Source of the DNA: Algoriphagus antarcticus
GTDB taxonomy: Bacteria > Bacteroidota > Bacteroidia > Cytophagales > Cyclobacteriaceae
Length of the DNA stretch: 64,000 nucleotides
Direction of reading: 5' to 3'
Assembly: GCF_002150685.1 (NCBI RefSeq)
Contig: NZ_MSSW01000023.1
Coordinates: 49,183 to 113,182 of the forward strand
The stretch's first letter is position 1; each line of letters starts with the position of its first letter. Under the pieces are notes generated by a model. That model was not told the DNA's origin. It did not search any database and saw only the letters and a program-made list of their open reading frames with translations. Below, one piece after another: positions 1-9,189 of the stretch. The position numbers and the translations under genes are program-made.

Positions 1-831
1 GCTAATAACATAGCCTACTTTGCTTCTGTAAAAGATCAAAGAAATGCAAGTTCCAGAAAACAGAGACTGGGAAGCTCAGTTCTTTTAATCCGTCTGGCAG
101 TATTGACAATTGGTTTTTTCATCGGAATGACTGCGGCTAAAATTCCGTTTGACAAAATCGCCATAGTCTTAGGAGCACTTTCTGTGGGTATCGGCTTTGG
201 TTTGCAGACGATAATCAATAACCTAGTCTCAGGAGTAATCCTAGCCTTCGAGCGTCCCATTCAGATAGGTGATGAGATCGAAGTCGGCCTAAATGCAGGA
301 ACAGTGAAAGAGGTGGGTATCCGCGCAAGCAAGATCCAAGCATATGATGGATCTGAGATTGTGGTACCAAATGGTGACTTGCTATCGCAAAGCTTGATCA
401 ACTGGACACTTTCGGACAAAAAACGTAGGGTAGAATTGATTATTGGTGTAGGATATGGATCGGATATGAAGCTTGTGAAATCTGTTTTGGAAGAGGTGCT
501 GAAAGGAGAGAGAATATTGAAAGCCCCTTCCCCGCATGTTTATATGCAAACTTTCAACGATAGTTCAGTTGACTTTCGAGTACTTTTCTGGGTGGAAAGC
601 ATGGATATCTGGATAGATGTACGTGCCGAGGTTATGAGTACTATTTTTGAAAAATTTGCGGAAAACGATATTGAAATCCCTTTCCCAAAAAGAGATCTTT
701 ACTTAAAATCTGTACCTTCCAACTGGCAGGAAAAAGTATCAAAGCCCGGAGAAGATATTAGTCCCAAAAAGTTGGATTTGGGTTCAGATCCAAATTCATC
801 AGATGAAATTAAAAAATCCTCTAAAGAATAA
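1..831 (+). CDS. MscS-family mechanosensitive channel, 5' end outside window
   Basis: Small-conductance mechanosensitive channel that relieves hypo-osmotic pressure through the inner membrane. The frame is open from the first base, so the gene enters from the left and the Met at 103 is internal. Visible parts: a hydrophobic helix (LLIRLAVLTIGFFIGM, codons ~35-50), a Gly/Ala-rich pore helix (GALSVGIGFGLQTIINN) typical of TM3, the beta domain (FERPIQIGDEIEV) and the C-terminal alpha/beta domain (EIPFPKRDLYLKS). A charged tail of about 40 residues rich in Lys and Ser follows the usual end of the family. A hairpin straddles the stop codon. The family is clear; which MscS paralogue this is cannot be told from the fragment. 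Confidence 0.88.
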   Translation, partial: ANNIAYFASVKDQRNASSRKQRLGSSVLLIRLAVLTIGFFIGMTAAKIPFDKIAIVLGALSVGIGFGLQTIINNLVSGVILAFERPIQIGDEIEVGLNAGTVKEVGIRASKIQAYDGSEIVVPNGDLLSQSLINWTLSDKKRRVELIIGVGYGSDMKLVKSVLEEVLKGERILKAPSPHVYMQTFNDSSVDFRVLFWVESMDIWIDVRAEVMSTIFEKFAENDIEIPFPKRDLYLKSVPSNWQEKVSKPGEDISPKKLDLGSDPNSSDEIKKSSKE

Positions 832-844
832 TCTTCAGAGGATT
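815..844 (+). terminator. Hairpin at end of MscS gene
   Basis: Perfect 8-bp inverted repeat AATCCTCT (815-822) / AGAGGATT (837-844), followed by a T-rich stretch. The left arm lies in the last codons and the loop contains the stop codon. Probably the rho-independent terminator of the channel gene. Confidence 0.6.
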
Positions 845-871
845 GATTTTCGCTAACAAAAAAGATCTTTA

Positions 872-1063
872 TTAAGCTCTTCTTACATTGACAGCATTTG
901 GCCCTTTATTGCCTTCTTTGATGTCATAAGTTACTTTGTCATTCTGTGCGACTTGATCTACCAAACCGGTTGCGTGTACGAATACTTCGCTTTGAGATTC
1001 ATCGTCAACGATAAATCCGAACCCTTTGGCCTCATTGTAAAATTTTACTGTTCCCGTAGACAT
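872..1063 (-). CDS. cspA: Cold-shock domain protein (CspA family)
   Basis: 63-residue single-domain cold-shock protein, an RNA/ssDNA chaperone that melts mRNA structure in the cytoplasm. Both nucleic-acid-binding motifs are present: RNP1 as KGFGFI (residues 14-19) and RNP2 as VFVHA (about 27-31). The length is normal for the family. It is monocistronic, converging on the MscS gene and divergent from the SixA-like gene. The AT-rich upstream region contains a possible Bacteroidota promoter (TTG, 19-nt spacer, TACTTTTAG), which I rate as weak. Whether it is really cold-induced cannot be judged; many Bacteroidota paralogues are constitutive. Confidence 0.93.
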   Translation of the reverse strand: MSTGTVKFYNEAKGFGFIVDDESQSEVFVHATGLVDQVAQNDKVTYDIKEGNKGPNAVNVRRA

Positions 1064-1151
1064 AATAATTTGTAATAAATTGGAATTGAAAGAGCGCTAA
1101 AAGTAAATATTGTATTAAAAAAAACAAAATAATCATTCTTTTTTTCAGGAA

Positions 1152-1643
1152 ATGAAGAAAATAATTTTGGTGAGACACGGAAAGTCAGCTTGGAACAACC
1201 CCAATCTGAGCGATTACGAGCGCCCTCTGGCTGATCGAGGACTAGACGATGTGCCTGAAATGGGTTTTAGATTAAAGGAAAAAGGTATTTTTCCCGACCT
1301 TATTATAAGCTCTCCCGCAACTCGTGCTGCTCAAACTGCCGAAATACTCGCTGAGGTACTTCACATTCCCAAATCGAAATTGTCTTATGATAAAAATCTC
1401 TATCACGCTTCCTACGCTACGATTTTGAAATGTATCCAAAGGCAAGATGATACCAATGACCTGATCTTTGTGGTCGGTCACAACCCCGGAATGAATGACT
1501 TCATAGACCTTTTCGGTGGAAACTTAGACAATCTACCTACCTCAGGGCAATACGGTCTATTGGTAGATACAGCTCATTGGATCCAACTAAGACCTGAAAA
1601 CACTAAGACTTGGTTTATTGATTACCCTAAGAAAAATTTGTGA
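1152..1643 (+). CDS. sixA: SixA-type histidine phosphatase
   Basis: 163-residue member of the histidine phosphatase (phosphoglycerate mutase-like) superfamily, short SixA branch, which removes phosphate from phosphohistidine on signalling proteins. The catalytic RHG motif is at residues 8-10 (LVRHGKSAWN) and the second active-site His is in VVGHNPGMND near residue 109. The protein has no signal peptide and is cytoplasmic. It is transcribed alone, away from the cold-shock gene. The natural substrate is unknown here; the family assignment is secure and the SixA name is by length and motif only. Confidence 0.85.
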   Translation: MKKIILVRHGKSAWNNPNLSDYERPLADRGLDDVPEMGFRLKEKGIFPDLIISSPATRAAQTAEILAEVLHIPKSKLSYDKNLYHASYATILKCIQRQDDTNDLIFVVGHNPGMNDFIDLFGGNLDNLPTSGQYGLLVDTAHWIQLRPENTKTWFIDYPKKNL

Positions 1644-1773
1644 ATTAGAATTCAAAAAATGAAAGCTGTGGTATGTGGTAAGTTTTGAGAAGTGATCAGT
1701 CTCAGTCGAAGTTTTCAGTCGCCGTTCTCGACCTGTTAATGTCACACGAACGATAATAGTATAATTAAACAGG

Positions 1774-2316
1774 TGCGTACTCTGCGTAAACCTCTGTGCC
1801 CCCGCGGTTGAATCCTCATCAAGGCAAGTCAAAGTTTCTCACATCCTGAATTACTTCATGGAATTTATTTTCGTTATCTAGCAATTAAATGATGGCTCAG
1901 GCCCACGTCTGAAGATTTTCCTTCCGCTAGCCAGCCTTGAATCAAATGAGCACATTGAAAAAAATATGACTAAAAATAAATCTGCGTCCTCTGCGTAAAC
2001 CTCTATGCCCCCCGCGGTTGAATCCTCATAATGGCAAATTAAAATTTCTCTCATCCTGGGTTATACTTCATGAAATTAATTTTCAGGATCTAGCAATTAA
2101 ATGATGGCTCAGGCCCAAGTCTGAAGATTTTCCTTCCGCTACCCAGCCTTGAACCAAGTGAGCACATTGAAAAAAAAATTATGACTGGAAATAAATCTGC
2201 GTACACTGCGTAAACCTCTGTGCCCCCGCGGTTGAATCCTCATCAAGGCAAATCAAAGTTTCTCACATCCTGGATTACTTCATGGAATTTATTTTCGTTT
2301 TCTAGCAAGTAACTGA
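1774..2316. repeat. ~210-bp unit in 2.6 tandem copies, running into SDR gene
   Basis: Three imperfect direct copies. The landmark CTGCGTAAACCTCT starts near 1782, 1991 and 2206, giving periods of 209 and 215 bp. Each copy carries CCGCGGTTGAATCCTCAT, then a segment matching the 3' end of the SDR gene (TCATCCTG...TTCATG..ATTTATTTTC), then GATGGCTCAGGCCCA and AGCACATTGAAAAAA. The third copy is truncated where it becomes the genuine SDR coding end at 2243-2316. The first two copies therefore carry duplicated gene ends without a gene. The copies differ by point changes and small indels, so the event is not recent. Confidence 0.85.
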
Positions 2317-2977
2317 TCTTAGCTGCCACCGACTCTGGCGTAGAAAGGTCTCCATTTTCCTTATAGCCTTTGAAGCGTTCTACTTGAGGAAAATCCATTC
2401 CATCAGCCTGTCTGATTTCATCCTGCATCTGCGTATCTATGATTCCGGGAGCTACGCTGAAAAACCTAAATTTCCCATCGGTATTTTCCTTCGCTGCTAC
2501 GTTTGTAAACATTGCTATCGCAGCCTTGCTGCTACAATAGACACCCCAACCCTCCATAGGCTTGGAAGCAGCACCAGAACTGATATTACATATAATCTTT
2601 CGCGCTTCTGAATCTTTATAAGTTGATACAAAAGCATTCGTCAGATACATAGGTGCCAATAAATTAATATTAATCTGCGTCCTCATCTTTTTAAACTGAA
2701 GACTCCCAATGGGCTTGATCTCTCCTATCCATCCAGCATTGTTGATCAATAGCACTTGCTTATAATCACCTCTAGGAAATAAGCTGGCAAGCTCATTCTC
2801 AAGCACTTCCAAATCTCCGAAATCAATGCTGATTTCGGTCAGATTCGAATTATCCAATCCAAGTTTGGTTCTAGAAATGGCTATAATTTCAAACTCATCC
2901 TTTTGCAAATAAGCATCCAAGATAGCCCGACCAAGACCTTTGCTATGGCCAGTAAGTATAAGAAGTGATTTTTTCAT
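2243..2977 (-). CDS. Short-chain dehydrogenase (sepiapterin/benzil reductase-like)
   Basis: 244-residue classical SDR, an NAD(P)H-dependent carbonyl reductase. The cofactor motif is TGHSKGLG near residue 9, the NNAG motif (LINNAGWIG) is near residue 90, and the catalytic Ser and YxxxK are in NISSGAAS and YCSSKAA. The extended C-terminal part resembles the sepiapterin reductase / benzil reductase branch, but the substrate cannot be assigned. It lies 30 bp downstream of hslU on the same strand, so it may be co-transcribed. Its last ~70 bp are part of a tandem repeat that continues downstream. Confidence 0.88.
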   Translation of the reverse strand: MKKSLLILTGHSKGLGRAILDAYLQKDEFEIIAISRTKLGLDNSNLTEISIDFGDLEVLENELASLFPRGDYKQVLLINNAGWIGEIKPIGSLQFKKMRTQININLLAPMYLTNAFVSTYKDSEARKIICNISSGAASKPMEGWGVYCSSKAAIAMFTNVAAKENTDGKFRFFSVAPGIIDTQMQDEIRQADGMDFPQVERFKGYKENGDLSTPESVAAKISYLLENENKFHEVIQDVRNFDLP

Positions 2978-3007
2978 GATTGAATGGAATCTATATCTAT
3001 TTCAAAA

Positions 3008-4405
3008 TTAAAGTATGTACTGAGACAAATCTCTATTTTGAACAAGAGTATTCAATCTTTCCTGTACCATTTCCTTGGTCACCATGATTTTGGAATTAGC
3101 AGTGATCGTATCTGGCACATCAAATAAGAAATCATTCAGCAAATGACTCATCACAGTATGAAGTCTTCTCGCGCCAATGTTTTCCACTTCCTGATTGATC
3201 AGAAAAGCCAGTCTTGCGATCTCCTCGATGGATTCATCATTGAATTCAAGATATACTTCCTCTGCTTCAAAAAGCGCTTGATATTGCTTAGTAAGCGCAT
3301 TTTTTGGTTCCCGTAGAATCCTGGAGAAATCCTCCTGAGTCAAGCTTTGAAGCTCCACACGAATCGGGAATCTACCTTGCAATTCCGGTATTAAATCAGA
3401 TGGTTTCGCCACGTGAAAAGCACCCGCAGCTATAAAAAGCACGTGATCCGTATTGACCACGCCGTATTTGGTATTTACAGCTGATCCCTCCACTATAGGG
3501 AGCAAATCCCGCTGCACTCCTTCACGACTTACGTCTGGCCCACCACCGTTTTTACTTGATTTGGAAGCGATTTTATCTATCTCATCTATGAAGATGATGC
3601 CGTTATTTTCGGCAAGCTTGATCGCTTCTTCCTTTACTTCTTCGAAGTCAACGAGCTTGGACATCTCCTCTTCCAGCAAAATCTTCCTTGCTTCAGAAAT
3701 ACTCACTTTTCGCTTTTTGATCTTTTTGGGCATCATGTTGGAAATCATATCCTGAAGGCCTGCCATACTGGCATCATCCATCATTCCGTTTCCAATCATC
3801 CCAACACCCATCGGAGAGCCTGCTTTTACGCTAATTTCAATTTTACGCTCATCGAGTTCTCCATCACGAAGCTTTTCTCTGAATCGCTCGCGTGTTCTTT
3901 CGTTTAGTTCCGCATCGTTGTTCGGCTCAGAATTATCATCTGTATCCACGGGAATAGCACGCGTAAAACCAGCGCTTTTCACTGGGGGAATCAAAATGTC
4001 CAGAATTATTTCTTCGACCGCTTCGGTAGCTTTCACCTTAATGGCCTCATTTTTCTGCTCTCTAACCAAAGCAATTGACTGCTCCATTAAGTCCCTAACC
4101 ATGCTCTCTACATCTCGGCCTACGTAGCCGACTTCTGTAAACTTGGAAGCCTCCACCTTCGTAAATGGCGCATTAGCTACTTTGGCTAATCTTCTGGCTA
4201 TTTCAGTCTTACCAACACCGGTAGAACCGATCATCAAAATGTTATTTGGTACGATATCTTTTTGGATATCTGTCTTCACCATCAGGCGACGAATTCTGTT
4301 TCTCAGCGCAATTGCCACGTTACGTTTGGCGTCGTTCTGCCCTATTATATATTTGTCCAACTCAGCGACAATCTGTCTCGGAGTAAGTGAAATTATTTTT
4401 TCCAT
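3008..4405 (-). CDS. hslU: HslU (ClpY) ATPase subunit of HslUV protease
   Basis: 465-residue AAA+ unfoldase that feeds substrates to the HslV peptidase. It has Walker A (GSTGVGKTE, residues 60-68), a long I-domain insertion, and Walker B with sensor region (IIFIDEIDKIA), and ends in the docking tail (RDLSQYIL) that activates HslV. The length is normal. The hslV partner is not in the window; the neighbours are an SDR gene downstream and lon upstream on the same strand. The conserved tail implies a functional HslV elsewhere in the genome. Confidence 0.97.
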   Translation of the reverse strand: MEKIISLTPRQIVAELDKYIIGQNDAKRNVAIALRNRIRRLMVKTDIQKDIVPNNILMIGSTGVGKTEIARRLAKVANAPFTKVEASKFTEVGYVGRDVESMVRDLMEQSIALVREQKNEAIKVKATEAVEEIILDILIPPVKSAGFTRAIPVDTDDNSEPNNDAELNERTRERFREKLRDGELDERKIEISVKAGSPMGVGMIGNGMMDDASMAGLQDMISNMMPKKIKKRKVSISEARKILLEEEMSKLVDFEEVKEEAIKLAENNGIIFIDEIDKIASKSSKNGGGPDVSREGVQRDLLPIVEGSAVNTKYGVVNTDHVLFIAAGAFHVAKPSDLIPELQGRFPIRVELQSLTQEDFSRILREPKNALTKQYQALFEAEEVYLEFNDESIEEIARLAFLINQEVENIGARRLHTVMSHLLNDFLFDVPDTITANSKIMVTKEMVQERLNTLVQNRDLSQYIL

Positions 4406-4423
4406 GATGTTAGGTTAAAATAG

Positions 4424-4462
4424 GCTCAGACCGACGTGGTTAATTGCGATCTGAGCTTTTTT
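4424..4462. terminator. Hairpin between lon and hslU
   Basis: GCTCAGA (4424-4430) pairs with TCTGAGC (4450-4456), and TTTTTT follows on the plus side. For minus-strand transcription leaving lon, the hairpin is followed by only a modest T-tract (CTATTTTA). It could partly separate lon from hslU. Confidence 0.4.
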
Positions 4463-4519
4463 ATAGAAATATTTTTTAAAGGAAAAATGCATTCCCAAAA
4501 GGAAGCATCAGGATCCCTT

Positions 4520-6997
4520 TTAGTTATCTTTTGCGTTTTCAGCCTGTAGATTGAACTTCAACGGGTATTCTACTTTGGCCTTGAGAAGAGCAATTTCCAG
4601 CACTTCTTCTACTCTGTCCACAAAGTGAAATTCAACTCCCTTGATGTATTGCTCATCGATTTCCTCAATATCGCGTTTGTTTTTTCTGCAAAGGATTATC
4701 TCTTTGATTCCTGCTCTTTTCGCTGCGAGGATTTTCTCCTTGATTCCGCCCACAGGCATTACCTTTCCTATCAAACTGATCTCTCCTGTCATTGCAACTT
4801 TTGCTTTAACTCTCCTCTGAGTGAATACGGAAGCCATTGCAGTAAGCATAGTAATACCAGCTGAAGGTCCATCTTTTGGGACAGCCCCGGCAGGTACGTG
4901 AATGTGAAGATCATATTGATCAAACACCCGATGATCGATTCCCAATTTTTCAGCTTTGGATTTCAGATAAGAAAGCGCAGTGATCGCAGATTCCTTCATC
5001 ACTTCTCCCAGCTGACCAGAAAGTGTAAGCTTCCCTTTTCCTCTACTCAAGCTAGTTTCGATGAACAGAATCTCACCTCCTACGCTGGTCCAAGCCAGTC
5101 CTGTTACGACTCCTGCAGTATTGTTATCTGTATAAGATTCCTTGTCGAAAATCTCCGAACCCAAGATTCTCCTCACTGCAGCAACATTGATTTTCGGGCT
5201 ATATTCCTCTTCCATCGCAATAGATTTGGCAATATTTCTCACCACTTTTCCTATCACTCTTTCCAAGCTTCTCACACCGGATTCTCTGGTGTAGTCTTCA
5301 ATTAATTTAACCAAAGAAGCCTTGTCAAAACTAATCTGCTTGGCTTTCAGCCCATGTTCTTTTCTCTGCTTAGGCACTAAGTGACGCTTGGCAATTTCCA
5401 CCTTCTCCTCTTGCGTGTAGCCCGTCACCTCGATGATTTCCATTCTATCCCGCAAAGCTGGCTGAATGGTATCCAGGGAGTTCGCTGTCGCAATGAAAAG
5501 CACTTTGCTCAAATCGTATTCTACTTCGAGGTAGTTATCATAGAAAGCATTATTTTGCTCCGGATCCAGCACTTCCAAAAATGCTGAAGATGGATCACCA
5601 CGGAAGTCAGAAGCAAGTTTATCAATCTCATCCAGCACAAAAACCGGATTAGAGATTTTCACCTTTTTCATATTCTGGATAATCTTCCCCGGCATAGCAC
5701 CAACGTAAGTTTTGCGGTGACCACGGATCTCCGCTTCGTCATGCATACCTCCAAGAGACATCCTGACGTATTTTCTTCCCAATGCAGCCGCCACAGATTT
5801 ACCAAGTGAAGTTTTACCTACACCTGGAGGGCCATAAAGACATAGAATCGGGCCTTTCAGATCATTCTTCAACTTGAGTACAGCAAGGTATTCTATGATT
5901 CTTTCCTTTACTTTTTCCAGACCAAAGTGATCTCCGTCCAACACTTTCCTAGCGTGATTCAAGTCGAAATTATCCTGAGTAAACTCATTCCATGGCAATT
6001 CCACCATCGTTTCGGCGTAATTCAATGCTATTGGATATTCAGCTGCAGAAGGGTTAATTCTCAGGATTTTATCCAATTCCTTTTGAAAATGCTTATTGAC
6101 TTCCGGCGACCATTTTTTCAAGGCACCACGGGCAGCTAGATCTTCGACTTCCTTCTCAGGCCCTTCATCACCCAGTTCAGTTTGAAGCACTTTCATCTGC
6201 TGGCGAAGAAAATAATCACGTTGCTGCTGATCAATATCTGTATGAACTTTCTTCTGAATCTCAGATTTCAGTTCCAGCATCTGAATATCCTTCATCATGA
6301 ATTCAAGCAAAAGAGTCGCTCGTTCCACGCCGTCATTTATCTCCAGCAATCGCTGCTTGGCTTCCACCGGCGCATTGATATTGGAAGAAAGAAAATGCGT
6401 AAGGAAAGGGGTATTATCTATGTTGTCCAACGCAACCTGAGCCTCCCTTGGGATCTCAGGATTTAAGTGAAGAATTCGCGTAGCAGACTCTTTAAGAGAT
6501 TCTTCAAGTGCTTGAATTTTCTTTGAGCTTTTCGGGAAATTCTCTTCCAGATATTCAGCCTTTGCAAGAAAATATGGATCATCAGTAATCTGTTCGCTGA
6601 TTTTGAAACGCTTTTTACCTTGAATAATGATGGTGGTATTTCCGTCTGGAAGCACAATCATTTTGATGATCTTGGCGAGTGTACCTACCTGATAGATATC
6701 TTCCCATCCCGGATCATCAATATTTGGGTTGATCTGAGCGCAAACTCCGATCAATTTATTTCCTTTTTGGGCTTTCTTTACCAGACGGATGGAGCGTTGT
6801 CTTCCCACAGTAATTGGGATGACCACACCTGGGAAAAGGACCGTGTTTCTCACTGAAAGGATCGGAATCTCTTCTTCAAGAATTTCCTTTCCTTGTGTAT
6901 CATCCTCCTCGTCCGTAATCAGCTGGATCAGATCTCCCTCACCGGCAAACTCACCGACCATTAAGTTTTGAAACACAGAATTTTCGAATTGGCTCAT
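4520..6997 (-). CDS. lon: Lon ATP-dependent serine protease
   Basis: 825-residue LonA protease that degrades misfolded and regulatory proteins in the cytoplasm. Order: N-terminal substrate-binding domain, coiled region, AAA+ module with Walker A (GPPGVGKTS) and Walker B (VFVLDEIDK), then the peptidase domain with the Ser-Lys dyad at about Ser712 (PKDGPSAG) and Lys755 (GGIKEKILAAKR). An acidic N-terminal extension (residues ~15-45) precedes the Lon substrate-binding domain. It lies upstream of hslU on the same strand, so two ATP-dependent proteases sit side by side. Confidence 0.98.
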   Translation of the reverse strand: MSQFENSVFQNLMVGEFAGEGDLIQLITDEEDDTQGKEILEEEIPILSVRNTVLFPGVVIPITVGRQRSIRLVKKAQKGNKLIGVCAQINPNIDDPGWEDIYQVGTLAKIIKMIVLPDGNTTIIIQGKKRFKISEQITDDPYFLAKAEYLEENFPKSSKKIQALEESLKESATRILHLNPEIPREAQVALDNIDNTPFLTHFLSSNINAPVEAKQRLLEINDGVERATLLLEFMMKDIQMLELKSEIQKKVHTDIDQQQRDYFLRQQMKVLQTELGDEGPEKEVEDLAARGALKKWSPEVNKHFQKELDKILRINPSAAEYPIALNYAETMVELPWNEFTQDNFDLNHARKVLDGDHFGLEKVKERIIEYLAVLKLKNDLKGPILCLYGPPGVGKTSLGKSVAAALGRKYVRMSLGGMHDEAEIRGHRKTYVGAMPGKIIQNMKKVKISNPVFVLDEIDKLASDFRGDPSSAFLEVLDPEQNNAFYDNYLEVEYDLSKVLFIATANSLDTIQPALRDRMEIIEVTGYTQEEKVEIAKRHLVPKQRKEHGLKAKQISFDKASLVKLIEDYTRESGVRSLERVIGKVVRNIAKSIAMEEEYSPKINVAAVRRILGSEIFDKESYTDNNTAGVVTGLAWTSVGGEILFIETSLSRGKGKLTLSGQLGEVMKESAITALSYLKSKAEKLGIDHRVFDQYDLHIHVPAGAVPKDGPSAGITMLTAMASVFTQRRVKAKVAMTGEISLIGKVMPVGGIKEKILAAKRAGIKEIILCRKNKRDIEEIDEQYIKGVEFHFVDRVEEVLEIALLKAKVEYPLKFNLQAENAKDN

Positions 6998-7046
6998 ATA
7001 GACAGAATGACAGCCAGGCTGTCTGTTTTATGCTAAAATAAAAGAA

Positions 7047-7069
7047 GAACCTTCAAAATACGAAGGTTC
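7047..7069 (-). terminator. Terminator of the Fn3/TIG/kelch lipoprotein gene
   Basis: GAACCTTC (7047-7054) pairs with GAAGGTTC (7062-7069). On the minus strand the hairpin is followed by a T-rich run (TTCTTTTATTTT). It lies between the lipoprotein stop and the lon start. Confidence 0.75.
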
Positions 7070-7123
7070 CTCCTAAAAGGTCAAGGTGTATGCCAAAGCC
7101 TTAAGTGGTCAGATTGGCAGATG

Positions 7124-9184
7124 CTATTCTCTGAAGTAGTTAGGATCTATCTCATTAAGCACATAATCATTGTAGCTAGCATAATATATTTTTTGGTCTG
7201 AAAGAAAAAGTAATGGAGGTCCTGAATACCCTCTATCGTAGAAAGAAACGTCATCAAGTTGCTTTCTAACATACGTTCTCATATCTATGAGATGAAGGGT
7301 TCCATTAAGGAAAACATAGACATTTTCGCCAATAGAAAATGAAGCATTTCCATTTGAGTAACTTAAATACGGATAATTGGCTAACTCTACCCAATCTTCG
7401 CTCACACCATCAAATCTCATCAATCTTGTAGCCCGAACATCAGATCCTACTATTTCATTGACAAGACCAAACACTTGCTCTTTATGAACAAAAGTTGTTT
7501 CAAAATCATAATAATCTGAGGTCGGGAACACCTTGCTCCAACTGCTCCATGTCTTGGTAGCTAGATTAAACTTGTATCCTTCAGACACTTTTTGCACATC
7601 CACTTCATCGATATAAAAACCCCCTCCAAAATACAGATTTCCTCCAGACACAAACAAAGCGCGAGGAGTCGATGCTTTGGACGGAATAGCTGCTAACTCT
7701 TTGAGCAGTCCTGAATTCAAATCATAGCTATAGAATCTACCAGGAGTATTCGATATTGCTTGATCTTTTCCTGCGAAATACAAAACATCCTGATGAACAA
7801 CAGCAAAAGATGATGCGATATTTCCTTGGTTAATATCCACATTCTTCAGGATTTTGCCTGATTTTTTTACTGGATCTATTTCACTGATTTTACCATCACC
7901 CAGCCATATCCCCTTCCCTCTCCAACTGACTGATCTGCCATCAGAGGCAACATTAAAGGGGAAAGCGTGCATTCGCATATATACCAACATAGGCTCTGTA
8001 TTTTCTACCGAGACAAAATTGGTGGACCTCACACCGCCATTGTTTGAATAGACTTTAAAAAATCGCGGGTTTGGTATTAAATAGGAATTATTCACTTCTA
8101 ACCTAGCCTCAGTAGAAGTTGATTCTTGCATGTAGAACTGCTGCTCTTGAGCGTCAGTATCCGACACAAACATATTATTGTATGGATTAACTGAATTGAA
8201 ATTTGTCCCTTTAATAACCAGATGAGAATAGATAGTCCCCATCTTCAATTGCTGATTAGGCAACAATTCTGTTCGCTCTATACGAACAACGTTGTTTACT
8301 TCATAAGCTTTACCACGCATATAGATCATAAATACTGGTTGTAACGTCTCAAAATTAGCATTAGGCTTGAAGACAATCAGAGTGTCAGAGCTACTGACCA
8401 CCTCAAGATATTGATTAGAATAACTAAGTCTTGTATTGCCGTCTCTCAGGTATTTCCCTTTGAGGTAGAAATTATCTTCATACTTTAGCTCTTTTTCATA
8501 ATCGTAGAAAATCGGATCATAGAATTTTACATCGGGAAAAATCTCTAATGATTTATCTAAAATCTTAATGTTCACTACAATTTTCCCATCATAATCATAG
8601 GTATATCCAAAACCCAAATCCTCGGGAATAATAATTTTAAAACTGTCTTTTTGAAGGTCAATTACTCTCGAAATGCCTGCATTCACCCTTACCTCGTAGT
8701 TAGCTAGGTTAGTGCTAAGCTTGTCGCCATATACAGTGAGCGTATCTCCATAATAGACTTCAGGCCCACCAGTCAACCTTTCGAAAAGAAAGCCTTCCGA
8801 ACCTTGGCTCGTAAAAGAAATTGATTGGGAGTAAGTGGTCGTTTTGGAAGTAGAAATAAAAGCAACCACATTATATCGTTGGCCCTTGATCATAGAATGA
8901 TCTCCTACCAATTTGAATGAATCCGCAGGTTGACCCTCCGCCTTTACTATTTCTCCAGCTCCGATTCTGGGCTCACTCTCTTTACTATATACAAAACCAT
9001 ATTCAAGGATTTCGTCCGAACCAAGGTAATAGATATTCGCAAAGAACTCAGCTCCTGTAGCAGAAATCTCCTGTACGTAAGTGACGCTAAAGCGTGGATT
9101 GGTCCTTGGCACAACTTCATCGTTTTCATTACACCCAAAAAACAGAGCTGACCCAACGAGTAGAATTAAGAAATAATTTTTCAT
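7124..9184 (-). CDS. Surface lipoprotein: Fn3-like, IPT/TIG and kelch-like repeats
   Basis: 686-residue predicted lipoprotein. The signal peptide ends in a lipobox (SALFFGC, Cys18). Residues ~30-130 resemble the Fn3-like domains of Bacteroidota surface proteins (EYGFVYSKES). Residues ~135-400 look like two or three IPT/TIG beta-sandwiches (YGDTLTVYGDKL; DNFYLKGKYL; SHLVIKGTNFN). From ~410 to the end, repeated blocks such as VLYFAGKD, LYFGGGF and QVFGLVNE suggest a kelch-type propeller. Such architecture usually binds a ligand or partner at the cell surface; no catalytic motif is seen. It starts 5 bp after the stop of the upstream outer-membrane protein gene, so the two form an operon. Confidence 0.75.
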   Translation of the reverse strand: MKNYFLILLVGSALFFGCNENDEVVPRTNPRFSVTYVQEISATGAEFFANIYYLGSDEILEYGFVYSKESEPRIGAGEIVKAEGQPADSFKLVGDHSMIKGQRYNVVAFISTSKTTTYSQSISFTSQGSEGFLFERLTGGPEVYYGDTLTVYGDKLSTNLANYEVRVNAGISRVIDLQKDSFKIIIPEDLGFGYTYDYDGKIVVNIKILDKSLEIFPDVKFYDPIFYDYEKELKYEDNFYLKGKYLRDGNTRLSYSNQYLEVVSSSDTLIVFKPNANFETLQPVFMIYMRGKAYEVNNVVRIERTELLPNQQLKMGTIYSHLVIKGTNFNSVNPYNNMFVSDTDAQEQQFYMQESTSTEARLEVNNSYLIPNPRFFKVYSNNGGVRSTNFVSVENTEPMLVYMRMHAFPFNVASDGRSVSWRGKGIWLGDGKISEIDPVKKSGKILKNVDINQGNIASSFAVVHQDVLYFAGKDQAISNTPGRFYSYDLNSGLLKELAAIPSKASTPRALFVSGGNLYFGGGFYIDEVDVQKVSEGYKFNLATKTWSSWSKVFPTSDYYDFETTFVHKEQVFGLVNEIVGSDVRATRLMRFDGVSEDWVELANYPYLSYSNGNASFSIGENVYVFLNGTLHLIDMRTYVRKQLDDVSFYDRGYSGPPLLFLSDQKIYYASYNDYVLNEIDPNYFRE

Positions 9185-9189
9185 ATATG

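Noticed and set aside
1587..1832. 81-codon minus-strand frame
   Set aside because: Runs through the intergenic tandem-repeat unit and the end of the SixA-like gene; no protein signature.
1774..2316. Insertion sequence
   Set aside because: Tandem copies without a transposase gene, terminal inverted repeats or target duplication; explained by tandem duplication of a gene end.
4898..5305. 135-codon plus-strand frame opposite lon
   Set aside because: Antisense to the conserved Lon peptidase and AAA+ coding sequence, with low-complexity residues (Ser, Phe, His rich) typical of antisense translation.
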